NCBI GenBank assembly: GCA_963784895.1
Contig: CAWATM010000007.1
Location: 1 to 64,000, forward strand
DNA length: 64,000 bases
Reading direction: 5' to 3'
Source: Gaiellasilicea sp963784895
Lineage (GTDB): Bacteria; Actinomycetota; Thermoleophilia; Gaiellales; Gaiellaceae
The notes under the pieces were generated by a model. It was given only the letters and a program-made list of their open reading frames with translations, was not told where the DNA came from and made no database searches. A program made the translations under genes and the position numbers. Positions 31,971-40,666 of this stretch are shown piece after piece. The first letter of the stretch is position 1. Every line of letters begins with the position of its first letter.

Positions 31971-34900
31971 CCGCCGATGTAGACGTTGCGCTCGTTCTTC
32001 GTCAAGTTCGAGCCGAGGCGGTCGAGCAGCCGCCGGGCGCGCACGGCGAGCTGAGGGGCCGTCCCGCAGAGCTCGCAGAGGTAGGTCCTCACCGTCCCGT
32101 CGTCGCCGATGCTGGCGACGCGCCGGCTATCGGGGAAGAACGCGACGCTGCGGACGCGCGGCCCATGGCCGCGCAGGAAGAGCACCGGCGTGCTCTTGTC
32201 GATCCGACGCGCGGTCTGGGTCTTCCACATCCCCACCGTCGTCGGGCCGGCCGTCGCGACCCAACGCCCGTCGGGACTGAAGACGACGTCGCTCACGACT
32301 GCCGTGTGACCGCGCAGTGCGCGCCGGTGCGTGAGCGCCGGCGCGTTCCAGAGATGCGCCTCGGCGTCGACGCTCGCGGTGGCGATCAGCTTCCCGTCCG
32401 GGCTATATGCGATTGCGGTCAGGTCGTCCTCATGCTGCCCGATGAGCTTGCCGACAAGCTTCCCGCTTGCGCGCCAGACCCGCCCCTCGATGTTCACGCC
32501 AGCCGTGGCGACGAAGCGGCCGTCCGGGCTGAACGTCACCGCCGTCACTGCGCCGCCGCCGTGCCGGAGCAACCGGGGCGCGCCGCCCGCGCGGTTCCAC
32601 ACCCGCGCGATTCCGTCGGTACCGCCGGTGACGATCCGCGTCGCACCGCGGTCGAAGGCCGCAGACCTCAGCGGTGCGCCGTGCGTGAACGACTGCCGTA
32701 GCCCGCCGTCCGCGCCCCAGACGCGCGCGACGCCGTCGACGCCCGCGGTGACCAGGAGTGAACCGTCCCGCGAGAACGCGACATCCACGGCCTGGGCGGG
32801 CTGCGGGATGACGCGGACGCTCCGGCCGTCCCGTCGCCCGATCCGAAGCGTGCCGTCCAGCCCGACACTCGCGATCCTCCCGTCCGGGGCGACCGCGACG
32901 GCGCGGCCGGAAGCCGTGTGGCGTCCGACAACCGACAGGATCGGATCGACGGCCGGCTTCCACACCCGCGCCGATCCGTCGTCGCTCGCGGTGATGATGC
33001 TCGTCCCATCGGGCGTGAACATCGCATCGAGCACGTCGCGCGAGTGCCCGAGCAGCGCCTGAGGGCGGGAGAACTCGTCCCCACCCCAGATGCGTGCGGA
33101 CCGGTCGAGCGAGGCCGTCACGACCGAGGAGCCATCGGGGCTGAACCCGACGGCGACGACTTGGTTCGAGTGCTCGCCGAGGGACGTCAAGAGCGTGCCG
33201 GTATCGGTGCGGAAGATACGACCGCCGTTGTCCGTGCTCGCGGTCGCGAGTAGGCCGCCATTCGGAGACCACTCGACGTCAAGGACGTTCCCGCGGTGCT
33301 GGAGCTGGTGCAGCGGGTCGCCGTTTCGGAGCTCCCAGATCATCGCCAGGTTGTCGCGGCCGCCCGTGGCCACACGGTCTCCCGCCGGAGAGAAGGCCGC
33401 AATGACGATGTTCCCCGGCTGGTCGAGCACGAGCCGCGGTTGCGTCCAGTCGCCCGCGTCGTACACCCGTGCGTCGCGTGCGACCGTCAGAACCTGGGCG
33501 CCAGTCGGGCTGAAGGACACGCGTTCGACGGAGAACGGATGCGGCAGCCGTGCCACCGACTTCAGGTCGGCGGCGGCCCACACCCGCGCCGCCTGCCCCG
33601 CGGCGGATGCGACGAGCTTCCCGTCGGGGGAGACCGCGAGCTCGCGGATCGGCGCGCCGTGCTCCGCCCGCGCCAGCCGAACGCCGCTACGAGTGTCCCA
33701 GCGAAGGATCACGCCGTTGGCGTCGCCCGTAAAGACGAACTTTCCGTCCGGCGAGAAGACCGCATCCCGGAGCGGGCCGCCGAGCCGCAGAGGCGCCATG
33801 CGACGTACCAGGCTTCCGCCGGCAGCGAGTTCAAAGATCCTCGCCTCACCGTCGGCGCCGCCGACGAGCACGAGCGTCCCGTCTGCGCTCGTCCGAAGCG
33901 CGCCGACGGTGCGGCTCGCACTCGACGTGACGGCGGACGCAGACGCTCCACTCGAACTCGTGTCGATCGCATTGACCGTTCCGTTCCCGCTCGGCAGCAC
34001 CGCGCGGGCACGCGCATTCATCAGCGCGTCGCGCAAGGTGTCCTCGAGCCCGGGCGTGGACGCCATCGGCGCGCTCCGAAGCGCGAGCTGGAGGCTCTCC
34101 TCCGGATTGATGTTGAGCAGGGAGACTGCCTCGGCGACGAGCGCGCTTGCTTGGGCCTGGTCGCGGGAAGTGATCGCCTGGCCTTTCGCCCTCTGCTCGT
34201 TCTTGAAGGCCCGCTCCGCCTTCTTGCGCTGGACGACCTCTGCGTTCTTGGACTGGACCGCCTCAGCTTTGGCGACATTGGCGTCGTCCCGCTCGTCATT
34301 TGCGCGTGCTGCCTCCCTGTTCCGCGCCGATCGGCTCTCGTCATTCGCCCGATCGGTCTCGTCATTGGCGCGGTCAGTCTCGTCGTTGGCGCGGTCTGCC
34401 TCCGCGTTCGCGCGATCAGTTTCGTCATCAGCGCGGTTGCGCTCCTTGACCAGTGCGACCCGCGACCGCTGCGACTTCGCCAGCGCCGCGTTTGTCTTCT
34501 TCTCCTGGTTCTCTGCCTTCTCGGCGCTGTTCTCGGCGGCGGCGCGCGCCGCCAGCGCGAGCTTCGTCTTCTCCTGCGCTTCGCGTCGCTGATCGAAGGC
34601 GTACGCCGTCAAGAGGCCCATCGCCAACAACGCCACGGCGCCGAGCCCGATGATGGCCGCTAGCCGACGGTATCGACGACGGGCCGCCGCGCGCTCCTCG
34701 GCAAGCGCGCGTTCCGCCTCGTGGCGCGCGCGCCAATCCAGGACAGCCCCGGCGAGAACGTCGTGGTAGATCTCGTAGCGGGGGCCGCCGCCGTTCCTCG
34801 CGGGGAGCGCGCGCACGACGCGCTCATCCGAGAGCGAGTGCAGGACGTCCTCGAGGCGCTCGGGCGACTCGCCGGCGTAGCGGCTCAAGTCGCCGACGCC

Positions 34901-35920
34901 GTGCGCGATCTTCGTTCCCGACGGCGTCACCAGCTGATGGAAGAGGCGCGCGACGAGCTCCCGCTCGGGCTCGTCGAGATTCGCGAGCGCCCGCTCGAGG
35001 TGCTGCTGCACGATCTGGCCCGCACCGCCGAGCTCCGCAAGGGTTGCCGCTCGGAGAACGTACGAGCCGCTGCGGCGCTCCTCCTCCCAGATCCGTTCCA
35101 TCACGAGCTGGAGATACGGCGCCTCGACGCGGCCTCGCCGCCCGCCGCCTTCGACGATGCCGCGGCCGGCGAGGCGGCGCTCGATCCGGCCCGACGCGAC
35201 CTGGTCGACGACGGCCGCGACGAGCGCGGCCTCGGCGACCACGTGCGGCCCTCCCATCGCCTCGAGTTCGGCCAGCGGCTCCACGATCGCGGTGCGGGCG
35301 GCATCGACGTCCAGGTGATCGAGCCGGAGCACGTTCCCGAACAGCCCGGGCACCCGTCCCTTGAAGGCGTCGAGGTCGGCGAGCGCGTCGTCCCGGATGC
35401 CCAGTAGCACGTGCACGCGCAGCGTCGGCCGGGTCAGGATCTCGGCGAGCCCTTCCCGGAGGGGGCCGCCGCGGTCTCGTCCGTGGTAGACGAAGTACTC
35501 CTCCATCTGGTCGAGGACGAGGTAGATCTCGCCGTCGATCTGGGCCGACCGCTCCGCCAGGACGTCCGCGAGCTCCTGCGGCGACTCGGGCACCGGTGTC
35601 TCTGCCGCCGCAGCGATCGCGGCGAGCGGGTCGTCGCGCCACTGGTCGACCACGACCGGCAGCGCGCCGCTTCCGTCGCCGCCGTCTCCCCCAGCCGGCA
35701 CGAGCGCACGCAGCCTGCGGACGACGCCCGCCCGCAGTAGAGAGCTCTTGCCGACGCCGCTCGGCCCGTAGAGAACCGTGAGCCGCGAGGCGACCAGATT
35801 CGAGGCAACGATCTCGGTCTCCCGGTCGCGCCCGAAGAAGAAGCGCTCGTCGAGCTCGGAGTCGTCGAAGCGGGCGAGACCCTTGTAGGGGCTCTCCGGG
35901 AGCAGCGAGCCGCCGTTCAT
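31967..35920 (-). CDS. STAND NTPase with membrane helix, coiled coil and WD40 repeats
   Basis: 1317 residues. An nSTAND1-type NTPase domain opens PESPYKGLARFDDSELDERFFFGRD; Walker A GPSGVGKSS is at 52-60 and Walker B IYLVLD at 132-137. A membrane helix at about 417-440 is followed by a long charged coiled coil with tandem DETDRAN heptads. From about 640 to 1290 run some 14 WD40 repeats (VSPDGKLVASA, FSPDGRFVATAG). The end CELCGTAP...LTKNERNVYIGG is common to this architecture. STAND proteins are signal-gated switches; the WD40 part would be the sensor or partner platform, here probably across or at the membrane. Start overlaps the SARP-SIR2 stop by 4 bp. Confidence 0.88.
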   Translation of the reverse strand: MNGGSLLPESPYKGLARFDDSELDERFFFGRDRETEIVASNLVASRLTVLYGPSGVGKSSLLRAGVVRRLRALVPAGGDGGDGSGALPVVVDQWRDDPLAAIAAAAETPVPESPQELADVLAERSAQIDGEIYLVLDQMEEYFVYHGRDRGGPLREGLAEILTRPTLRVHVLLGIRDDALADLDAFKGRVPGLFGNVLRLDHLDVDAARTAIVEPLAELEAMGGPHVVAEAALVAAVVDQVASGRIERRLAGRGIVEGGGRRGRVEAPYLQLVMERIWEEERRSGSYVLRAATLAELGGAGQIVQQHLERALANLDEPERELVARLFHQLVTPSGTKIAHGVGDLSRYAGESPERLEDVLHSLSDERVVRALPARNGGGPRYEIYHDVLAGAVLDWRARHEAERALAEERAAARRRYRRLAAIIGLGAVALLAMGLLTAYAFDQRREAQEKTKLALAARAAAENSAEKAENQEKKTNAALAKSQRSRVALVKERNRADDETDRANAEADRANDETDRANDETDRANDESRSARNREAARANDERDDANVAKAEAVQSKNAEVVQRKKAERAFKNEQRAKGQAITSRDQAQASALVAEAVSLLNINPEESLQLALRSAPMASTPGLEDTLRDALMNARARAVLPSGNGTVNAIDTSSSGASASAVTSSASRTVGALRTSADGTLVLVGGADGEARIFELAAGGSLVRRMAPLRLGGPLRDAVFSPDGKFVFTGDANGVILRWDTRSGVRLARAEHGAPIRELAVSPDGKLVASAAGQAARVWAAADLKSVARLPHPFSVERVSFSPTGAQVLTVARDARVYDAGDWTQPRLVLDQPGNIVIAAFSPAGDRVATGGRDNLAMIWELRNGDPLHQLQHRGNVLDVEWSPNGGLLATASTDNGGRIFRTDTGTLLTSLGEHSNQVVAVGFSPDGSSVVTASLDRSARIWGGDEFSRPQALLGHSRDVLDAMFTPDGTSIITASDDGSARVWKPAVDPILSVVGRHTASGRAVAVAPDGRIASVGLDGTLRIGRRDGRSVRVIPQPAQAVDVAFSRDGSLLVTAGVDGVARVWGADGGLRQSFTHGAPLRSAAFDRGATRIVTGGTDGIARVWNRAGGAPRLLRHGGGAVTAVTFSPDGRFVATAGVNIEGRVWRASGKLVGKLIGQHEDDLTAIAYSPDGKLIATASVDAEAHLWNAPALTHRRALRGHTAVVSDVVFSPDGRWVATAGPTTVGMWKTQTARRIDKSTPVLFLRGHGPRVRSVAFFPDSRRVASIGDDGTVRTYLCELCGTAPQLAVRARRLLDRLGSNLTKNERNVYIGG

Positions 35921-37554
35921 ACGGCGGCGTCCAGTGCCGCGAGCTCCGCGGTGACGCGGGCCAGCTGCTCCGAGTAGCCGTCCAGGGCGACGTCGTAGGC
36001 GTCGACGCCGCGCTCGCGCCAGAGCTCGCGCGCGAGCGACTCGGCCGCCGACTGTACGGCCCAGGAGCGATATGCGAGCCGGTCGTGGCCCCAGACCCGG
36101 CGCAGGAATACCCGCAGGCTCCAGTCGTCGACCGCGTAGCCGAGGAAGAGCAGGTGACTGCGGCGGAGACGCGCCGCGATCTGGACCGGAACCGTGCCCG
36201 CGGCCTCCACACCGGCGAGATAGTCGATGTGGTCGTCCTCGCTGACGGCGAAGCTCTCGAGCTCGCGCGTCGCCCCGTGGTCGACGTGGCCGTGGATCTT
36301 GAGCAGCACGCTGCGCTGCTCGAGCGCCAGCCCCGTGTAGGCGTTCGGCTGCTCAACCACGACCGACTCGCCGCTCGGGCCGATGTGCAGGAACTTGCCG
36401 CGGTCACGGCCTGAGGCGAGGTAGACGACAACGTCGAGCTCCTCGCCCGCGTCGGCGAACGCACGCTCGACACCCGTGTCGAACGAGGTCGACACGATCA
36501 GCTGCTGCGGCAGCGAGCGGTGGCGGAGCAGCGGCGGGAGACTCGCGAGCCAGCCGTGGAGGAGCGACGGCTCGAAGTCGCGCGCGAGCGCGAGGTGGAG
36601 CTCGTCGTGCAGCGGGCCGATGCCGTTCCGCGCCGCAACCGCCTGCGAGACGTACGCAAGGCCGCGGCCATCGACGTCGAGTTCGAAGCGCGCTGCCAGC
36701 AGAGTCGCGAGCTCGTGCCCGGCGACTCCGCCGACGCCGGGGCCGAGCACCGGCACCAGGCGGCCGGCGCTGAACGCCCGCATCACCTCGTCGTAATGGT
36801 CCTCGAGCGCGGGCTGCGCGACCCTGACGAGCGCACGCTCCTGGCGGAGGATCGATCCGTACAGCGCCTGCAGGTCGGGCCCCGGCTCGATCCCGAGCTC
36901 CTCGACGAGCGTCCGGCGCGCCTCGTGGAACGCCGCCAGCGCCTCGGCCTGCCTTCCGCACCGGTAGAGCGCGAGCATCAGGCTGGCGCGCAGGCTCTCG
37001 CGCAGCGGGTGGGCCCGCACGAGCGCCTCGATCTCCGCCACCAGCTCCGCATCCGCGCCGAGATCGAGATCGGCGGCGATCCGCTCCTCGAGCACGCCGA
37101 GCCGAAGGTCTTCGAGCCGCTGGATCTCCGACTGCGCGAACGTCTCCGACTCGAGGTCGGCAAGGGGAGAGCCTCGCCAGAGCCCGAGGGCTTTGCGGAG
37201 GAGCGCGACCCGCTGATCGGCCTCGGCCGAACGAGCCTCGCGCACCAGCCGCTCGAACCGCGTCAGGTCGAGCTGGTCGGGGTCGAGCTCGAGGACGTAG
37301 CCGCTGGGCCGCGTCAGGAGCAGGCCGTGCCCCAGCAGCTTGCGCAGCTGCACGACGGTGTTCTGGAGCGATGTTGTCGCCGTCCGCGGCGGATGCTCGC
37401 CCCAGAGCTGGTCCACGAGGCGCTCGGTCGAGACCGGCTCATTGGCGCGCAGGAGCAGCAGCGCCAGCACGGCGCGCTGGTTCCGGCCGCCCAGGCCCAC
37501 AGGGTTTCCCTCGTCGAGCACCTCGAGCGGCCCGAGGATCCTGAACTCCAGCAT
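35917..37554 (-). CDS. SARP/BTAD transcriptional regulator fused to a SIR2-like domain
   Basis: 545 residues from ATG 37554 (an ATG seven codons upstream is possible; the family usually starts MEFRILGPLEV). Residues 1-95 are an OmpR-type winged helix, about 95-240 the bacterial transcriptional activation domain (LRESLRASLMLALYRCGRQAEAL). From about 262 a SIR2-like domain: LVPVLGPGVGG, STSFDTGVERAF where TTNxD is usual, LLKIHGHVD and LLFLGYAVDDWSLRVFL. Such domains bind or cleave NAD+. Probably a DNA-binding output coupled to an NAD-sensing or NAD-cleaving part. 4-bp overlap with the STAND-WD40 gene. Confidence 0.88.
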   Translation of the reverse strand: MLEFRILGPLEVLDEGNPVGLGGRNQRAVLALLLLRANEPVSTERLVDQLWGEHPPRTATTSLQNTVVQLRKLLGHGLLLTRPSGYVLELDPDQLDLTRFERLVREARSAEADQRVALLRKALGLWRGSPLADLESETFAQSEIQRLEDLRLGVLEERIAADLDLGADAELVAEIEALVRAHPLRESLRASLMLALYRCGRQAEALAAFHEARRTLVEELGIEPGPDLQALYGSILRQERALVRVAQPALEDHYDEVMRAFSAGRLVPVLGPGVGGVAGHELATLLAARFELDVDGRGLAYVSQAVAARNGIGPLHDELHLALARDFEPSLLHGWLASLPPLLRHRSLPQQLIVSTSFDTGVERAFADAGEELDVVVYLASGRDRGKFLHIGPSGESVVVEQPNAYTGLALEQRSVLLKIHGHVDHGATRELESFAVSEDDHIDYLAGVEAAGTVPVQIAARLRRSHLLFLGYAVDDWSLRVFLRRVWGHDRLAYRSWAVQSAAESLARELWRERGVDAYDVALDGYSEQLARVTAELAALDAAV

Positions 37555-37604
37555 TCCCCGGTTGTAACAGGACATACAAAGCTTTTAAAGGCCTGCTCGG
37601 ACGG

Positions 37605-37621
37605 CGTTAGTGCGACGTTAG
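37605..37621. promoter_or_regulatory. Candidate SARP operator (CGTTAG direct repeat, 11-bp period)
   Basis: CGTTAG at 37605-37610 and 37616-37621, both preceded by a purine, in the divergent gap between the SARP gene and the M23 gene. SARP regulators bind direct repeats spaced by 11 or 22 bp next to the -10. An unusually AT-rich stretch (37571-37590) lies between the repeats and the SARP start. Confidence 0.45.
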
Positions 37622-37665
37622 GACCGCGTGAGCGCGCCATTTAGGCCGCCTCCGACGGTGGCCGC

Positions 37666-38607
37666 ATGGCTACCTCATGCGCATCATTCGTCCGGCGCCT
37701 GGCGATCGTCCTCGCGACGACGTTCACGGCGCTCGCAGCACCGCACGCAGGTCACGCCGGCTCCTACGGCTGGCCGCTCCGCCCCTTCGACCAGCAGCAC
37801 CCGGTTCGCGGCTTCTTCGGCGACCCGCGGATCGGGGAGGGTGCCGACGGGCATGCCGAGTCGAAGACGTTCCATTTCGGCATCGACATTTCGGCGGCCG
37901 ACGGGACACCAGTCTTCGCCACGGCCTCCGGCCGGATCGTCTGGGAGCCGCAGCGACCCGAGACGATCGCGATCCGCGCCAATGACGGCAGGGTCTTCGC
38001 GTACTGGCACATCATCCCGGCCGTCCGCAGCGGAGAGACTGCGGTCGCCTACGGCACGCTTCTCGGCCACATCTCGCGAGGCTGGGGCCATGTCCACTTC
38101 GCCGAGCTGCGCGACGGCAGGTACGTCAACCCACTTCGCGCCGGCGCGCTGACGCCGTACCGGGACACAACCCGGCCGACGATCCATGCGTTCAGCTTCG
38201 AGCGTGAGGGTCGCGCCCTGCCCCGTGCGAGGTTGAGCGGACGGTTCGACCTCGTCGCCGAAGCCTGGGACGAGACGCCGATGCACGTCCCCGGCAAGTG
38301 GGCCGACAAGCCGGTCATGCCGGCCGTCGTGCGGTGGCGCATTCGCGGAGAGCGCGGCACACAGGGCCACTGGCGCAGGGCGATCGATTTCACCGGCACG
38401 GTCCCGGCGCCCAGCAGCTTCGACAGCGTCTACGCGCCGTGGACGCGCCAGAACCATCCGTGGCGAGATGGCCGCTACCGGGTCCGGCTCGCCCGCAACT
38501 GGGACAGCTCGGCGCTTCGCGACGGGGAGCACGTGCTCGAGGTCGAGGCGACCGACACGCGCGGGAACGCGACGCGCCGCTCGGCCCGCTTTGCGATTCG
38601 GAACTGA
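37666..38607 (+). CDS. Secreted M23-family (LytM-like) peptidase
   Basis: 313 residues. Signal peptide (RRLAIVLATTFTALAAPHAGHA). LytM core with zinc ligands His70 and Asp74 in FHFGIDIS, and His142/His144 in WGHVHFAE, so the site is complete. The second half (about 165-313) is a beta-sandwich ending EVEATDTRGNATRRSARFAI, Ig-like. Likely cleaves peptide cross-links in the cell wall. A strong hairpin follows the stop. Confidence 0.85.
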   Translation: MATSCASFVRRLAIVLATTFTALAAPHAGHAGSYGWPLRPFDQQHPVRGFFGDPRIGEGADGHAESKTFHFGIDISAADGTPVFATASGRIVWEPQRPETIAIRANDGRVFAYWHIIPAVRSGETAVAYGTLLGHISRGWGHVHFAELRDGRYVNPLRAGALTPYRDTTRPTIHAFSFEREGRALPRARLSGRFDLVAEAWDETPMHVPGKWADKPVMPAVVRWRIRGERGTQGHWRRAIDFTGTVPAPSSFDSVYAPWTRQNHPWRDGRYRVRLARNWDSSALRDGEHVLEVEATDTRGNATRRSARFAIRN

Positions 38608-38611
38608 GACC

Positions 38612-38638
38612 GGCGGCGGCGTTCCCCGCGCCGCCGCC
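38612..38638 (+). terminator. Terminator hairpin after the M23 gene
   Basis: GGCGGCGGCG and CGCCGCCGCC form a perfect 10-bp stem with a 7-nt loop, followed by a pyrimidine-rich CTCTTCCT. Confidence 0.65.
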
Positions 38639-38685
38639 CTCTTCCTAACCGCTCCATCACGTGTGCCATCTACGATTCCCGCCCG

Positions 38686-40569
38686 ATGCGCCGCCTCGCT
38701 TTGTTCGCCTTCATCCTCGTCACGCTCGGGGTTGCGCCGTCGGCCTCTGCCGCGGACCTGACGGTCGCGCCGCGCGACTTCTCGCCGAAGCAGAAGAAGC
38801 TGCGGATCCAGGCCTCGTTGCCGCAGCGTGCGCACGTCGGCGTCCAGTTGGCCCGGGCCGACGGCCGTGTGCTCGGCTGGATCGTCGAGCCGGAGCAGCG
38901 CCGGTTCCTCGACTTCCGCTGGAACGGCCGCCTCGGCAAGCGGCGCATCTGGGACGGCGACTACCGGATTCGCCTCGTCGACGGCTTGCGCGTGCTCGCG
39001 ACCTCGCCGCTCCGCGTCGACCAGACCGCGGCGCAGATCACGAACATCCGAGCCCGCAACCGCAGCCGCATGCCCTTCCGCGGCGACAACGAGCGCTTCA
39101 CGACGATCTCGCCGAACGGGGACAAGCTGCGCGAGTCGGCCAAGATCTCCTTCACGCTGAACGAGCCGGCGCAGGTGCACTTCGAGGTGACACGCACGAT
39201 CAGTTCGCCGGCGACGATCTACGAGCTCTGGGCGAACCTCGAGCCAGGCCGCAACGTCTTCACCTGGCATCCGCACTGGTCGATGGGAGCGCGCACGTAC
39301 CTGATCCGGATGACGACGGTGGACAAGGCCGGCAACCGGCGCACGTACGGCGCCGACAACGCGCGCGAGGGCAGAAAGCTGCGCTCGGCCGTCGTCCGCG
39401 TCCTCGGCGTCGACGCCGGCTTCACCGGCGAGAGCTACGTGGCGACGAGCACGGCGCGGCTGGCGATCGAGACCGACGCGACGGCGCTGACGCTGCAGAC
39501 GTTCCGGGCAGGCGGCGAGGACACGCGCACTCACAGCGACACGATCATGCACGGCGTGCCGGTGAACCAGCCGGTGACGATCCCCTGGGTCGCGCGCCAC
39601 CGCCGCGCGACGCTCAACTTCGCCGTCGGGCCGTGGGCGACCGGCGTGTATTTCGTCAAGCTGACCGCCAACGACGGCCGGATCGGCTATGCGCCGTTCA
39701 TCGTCAGGCCGACCACACTCGGCGAGCGCAGCCGCGTCGCCGTCGTGATGCCGACGAATACCTGGCAGGCGTACAACTTCCGCGACGGCAACGGCAACGG
39801 CTGGGGCGATACCTGGTATGCCAAGGGCGCGCAGAGCACGGCCCGTCTCGGCCGCATGTACATCCGGCGCGGCGTCCCGCCGCAGTGGCGCAAGTACGAC
39901 GTCGACTTCATCCGCTGGCTTCAGTCCACCGGCAAGCAGCCCGACTTCCTGACCGAGACCGACCTCGAGTCGATCCGGACGGCCGAGGAGCTGATCGGCC
40001 TCTACGACTTCGTCGTCTTCCCCGGCCACACCGAGTACGTGACCCGGCACGAGTACGACCTGATCCGGAACTACCGCGACCTGGGCGGCAACCTCGCCTT
40101 CCTCTCGGCGAACAACTTCTTCTGGCAGGTGCAGCTGCAGGGCCGAACGCTGCGGCGGACGCGGTTGTGGCGCGACATGGGCCGGCCCGAATCCGCCTTG
40201 CTCGGCGTCCAGTACCGGGCCAACGACGACGGCCGCCGGCAGCAGCCGTTCGTCGTCCGCTCGGCGTCGACTGCGCCCTGGTTCTGGGCCGGAACCGGCC
40301 TCGGCGACGGCGGCACCTTCGGGCAGGAGCTCGGCGGCTACGGAATCGAGATCGACGCCGCGACGCCGGCGACCCCAGCGGGCGCGATCGTCCTCGCCGA
40401 GATCCCGGACGTGTTCGGGCCCGGCCTCACCGCCCAGATGACGTACTACGAGACGCCACAGGGCGCGAAGGTCTTCGCCGCCGGGGTGATCGACTTCGGC
40501 GGCTCCTCGACGCTGCCGACAGTGCGGCGGCTGCTCGAGAACCTCTGGGCGAGGCTCGCTGCTCCTTAG
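38686..40569 (+). CDS. Secreted protein with dimethylformamidase-beta-like C-terminal domain
   Basis: 627 residues. Signal peptide ending SASA. Residues about 25-220 are FlgD/Ig-like strands (SPNGDKLRESAKISFTL, GADNAREGRKLRS). From about 340 (SRVAVVMPTNTWQAYNFRDGNGNGWGDTWY) the sequence resembles the C-terminal, amidotransferase-like domain of N,N-dimethylformamidase large subunits (now also listed as DUF6605): FVVFPGHTEYVTRHEYDLIRNYRDLGGNLAFLSANNFFWQV. No catalytic assignment can be made. It follows the M23 gene on the same strand after a terminator. Confidence 0.72.
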   Translation: MRRLALFAFILVTLGVAPSASAADLTVAPRDFSPKQKKLRIQASLPQRAHVGVQLARADGRVLGWIVEPEQRRFLDFRWNGRLGKRRIWDGDYRIRLVDGLRVLATSPLRVDQTAAQITNIRARNRSRMPFRGDNERFTTISPNGDKLRESAKISFTLNEPAQVHFEVTRTISSPATIYELWANLEPGRNVFTWHPHWSMGARTYLIRMTTVDKAGNRRTYGADNAREGRKLRSAVVRVLGVDAGFTGESYVATSTARLAIETDATALTLQTFRAGGEDTRTHSDTIMHGVPVNQPVTIPWVARHRRATLNFAVGPWATGVYFVKLTANDGRIGYAPFIVRPTTLGERSRVAVVMPTNTWQAYNFRDGNGNGWGDTWYAKGAQSTARLGRMYIRRGVPPQWRKYDVDFIRWLQSTGKQPDFLTETDLESIRTAEELIGLYDFVVFPGHTEYVTRHEYDLIRNYRDLGGNLAFLSANNFFWQVQLQGRTLRRTRLWRDMGRPESALLGVQYRANDDGRRQQPFVVRSASTAPWFWAGTGLGDGGTFGQELGGYGIEIDAATPATPAGAIVLAEIPDVFGPGLTAQMTYYETPQGAKVFAAGVIDFGGSSTLPTVRRLLENLWARLAAP

Positions 40570-40614
40570 CGCAGGATGAGCATCCGCGGGAGCGGCTGCT
40601 CATCGCGCCAGAAC

Positions 40615-40635
40615 ACCCCTGAAGGGGCGCTTCGC
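40615..40635 (+). repeat. Dispersed element ACCCCTGAAGG...GCTTCGC, copy B
   Basis: ACCCCTGAAGG, GGC, GCTTCGC; near copy of 18260-18281 (minus). CCCCT/AGGGG can pair. It lies in the 97-bp gap between two convergent genes. Confidence 0.5.
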
Positions 40636-40666
40636 TGCCCAAACAGCGCGCTCCAAGGGCCCAAAG

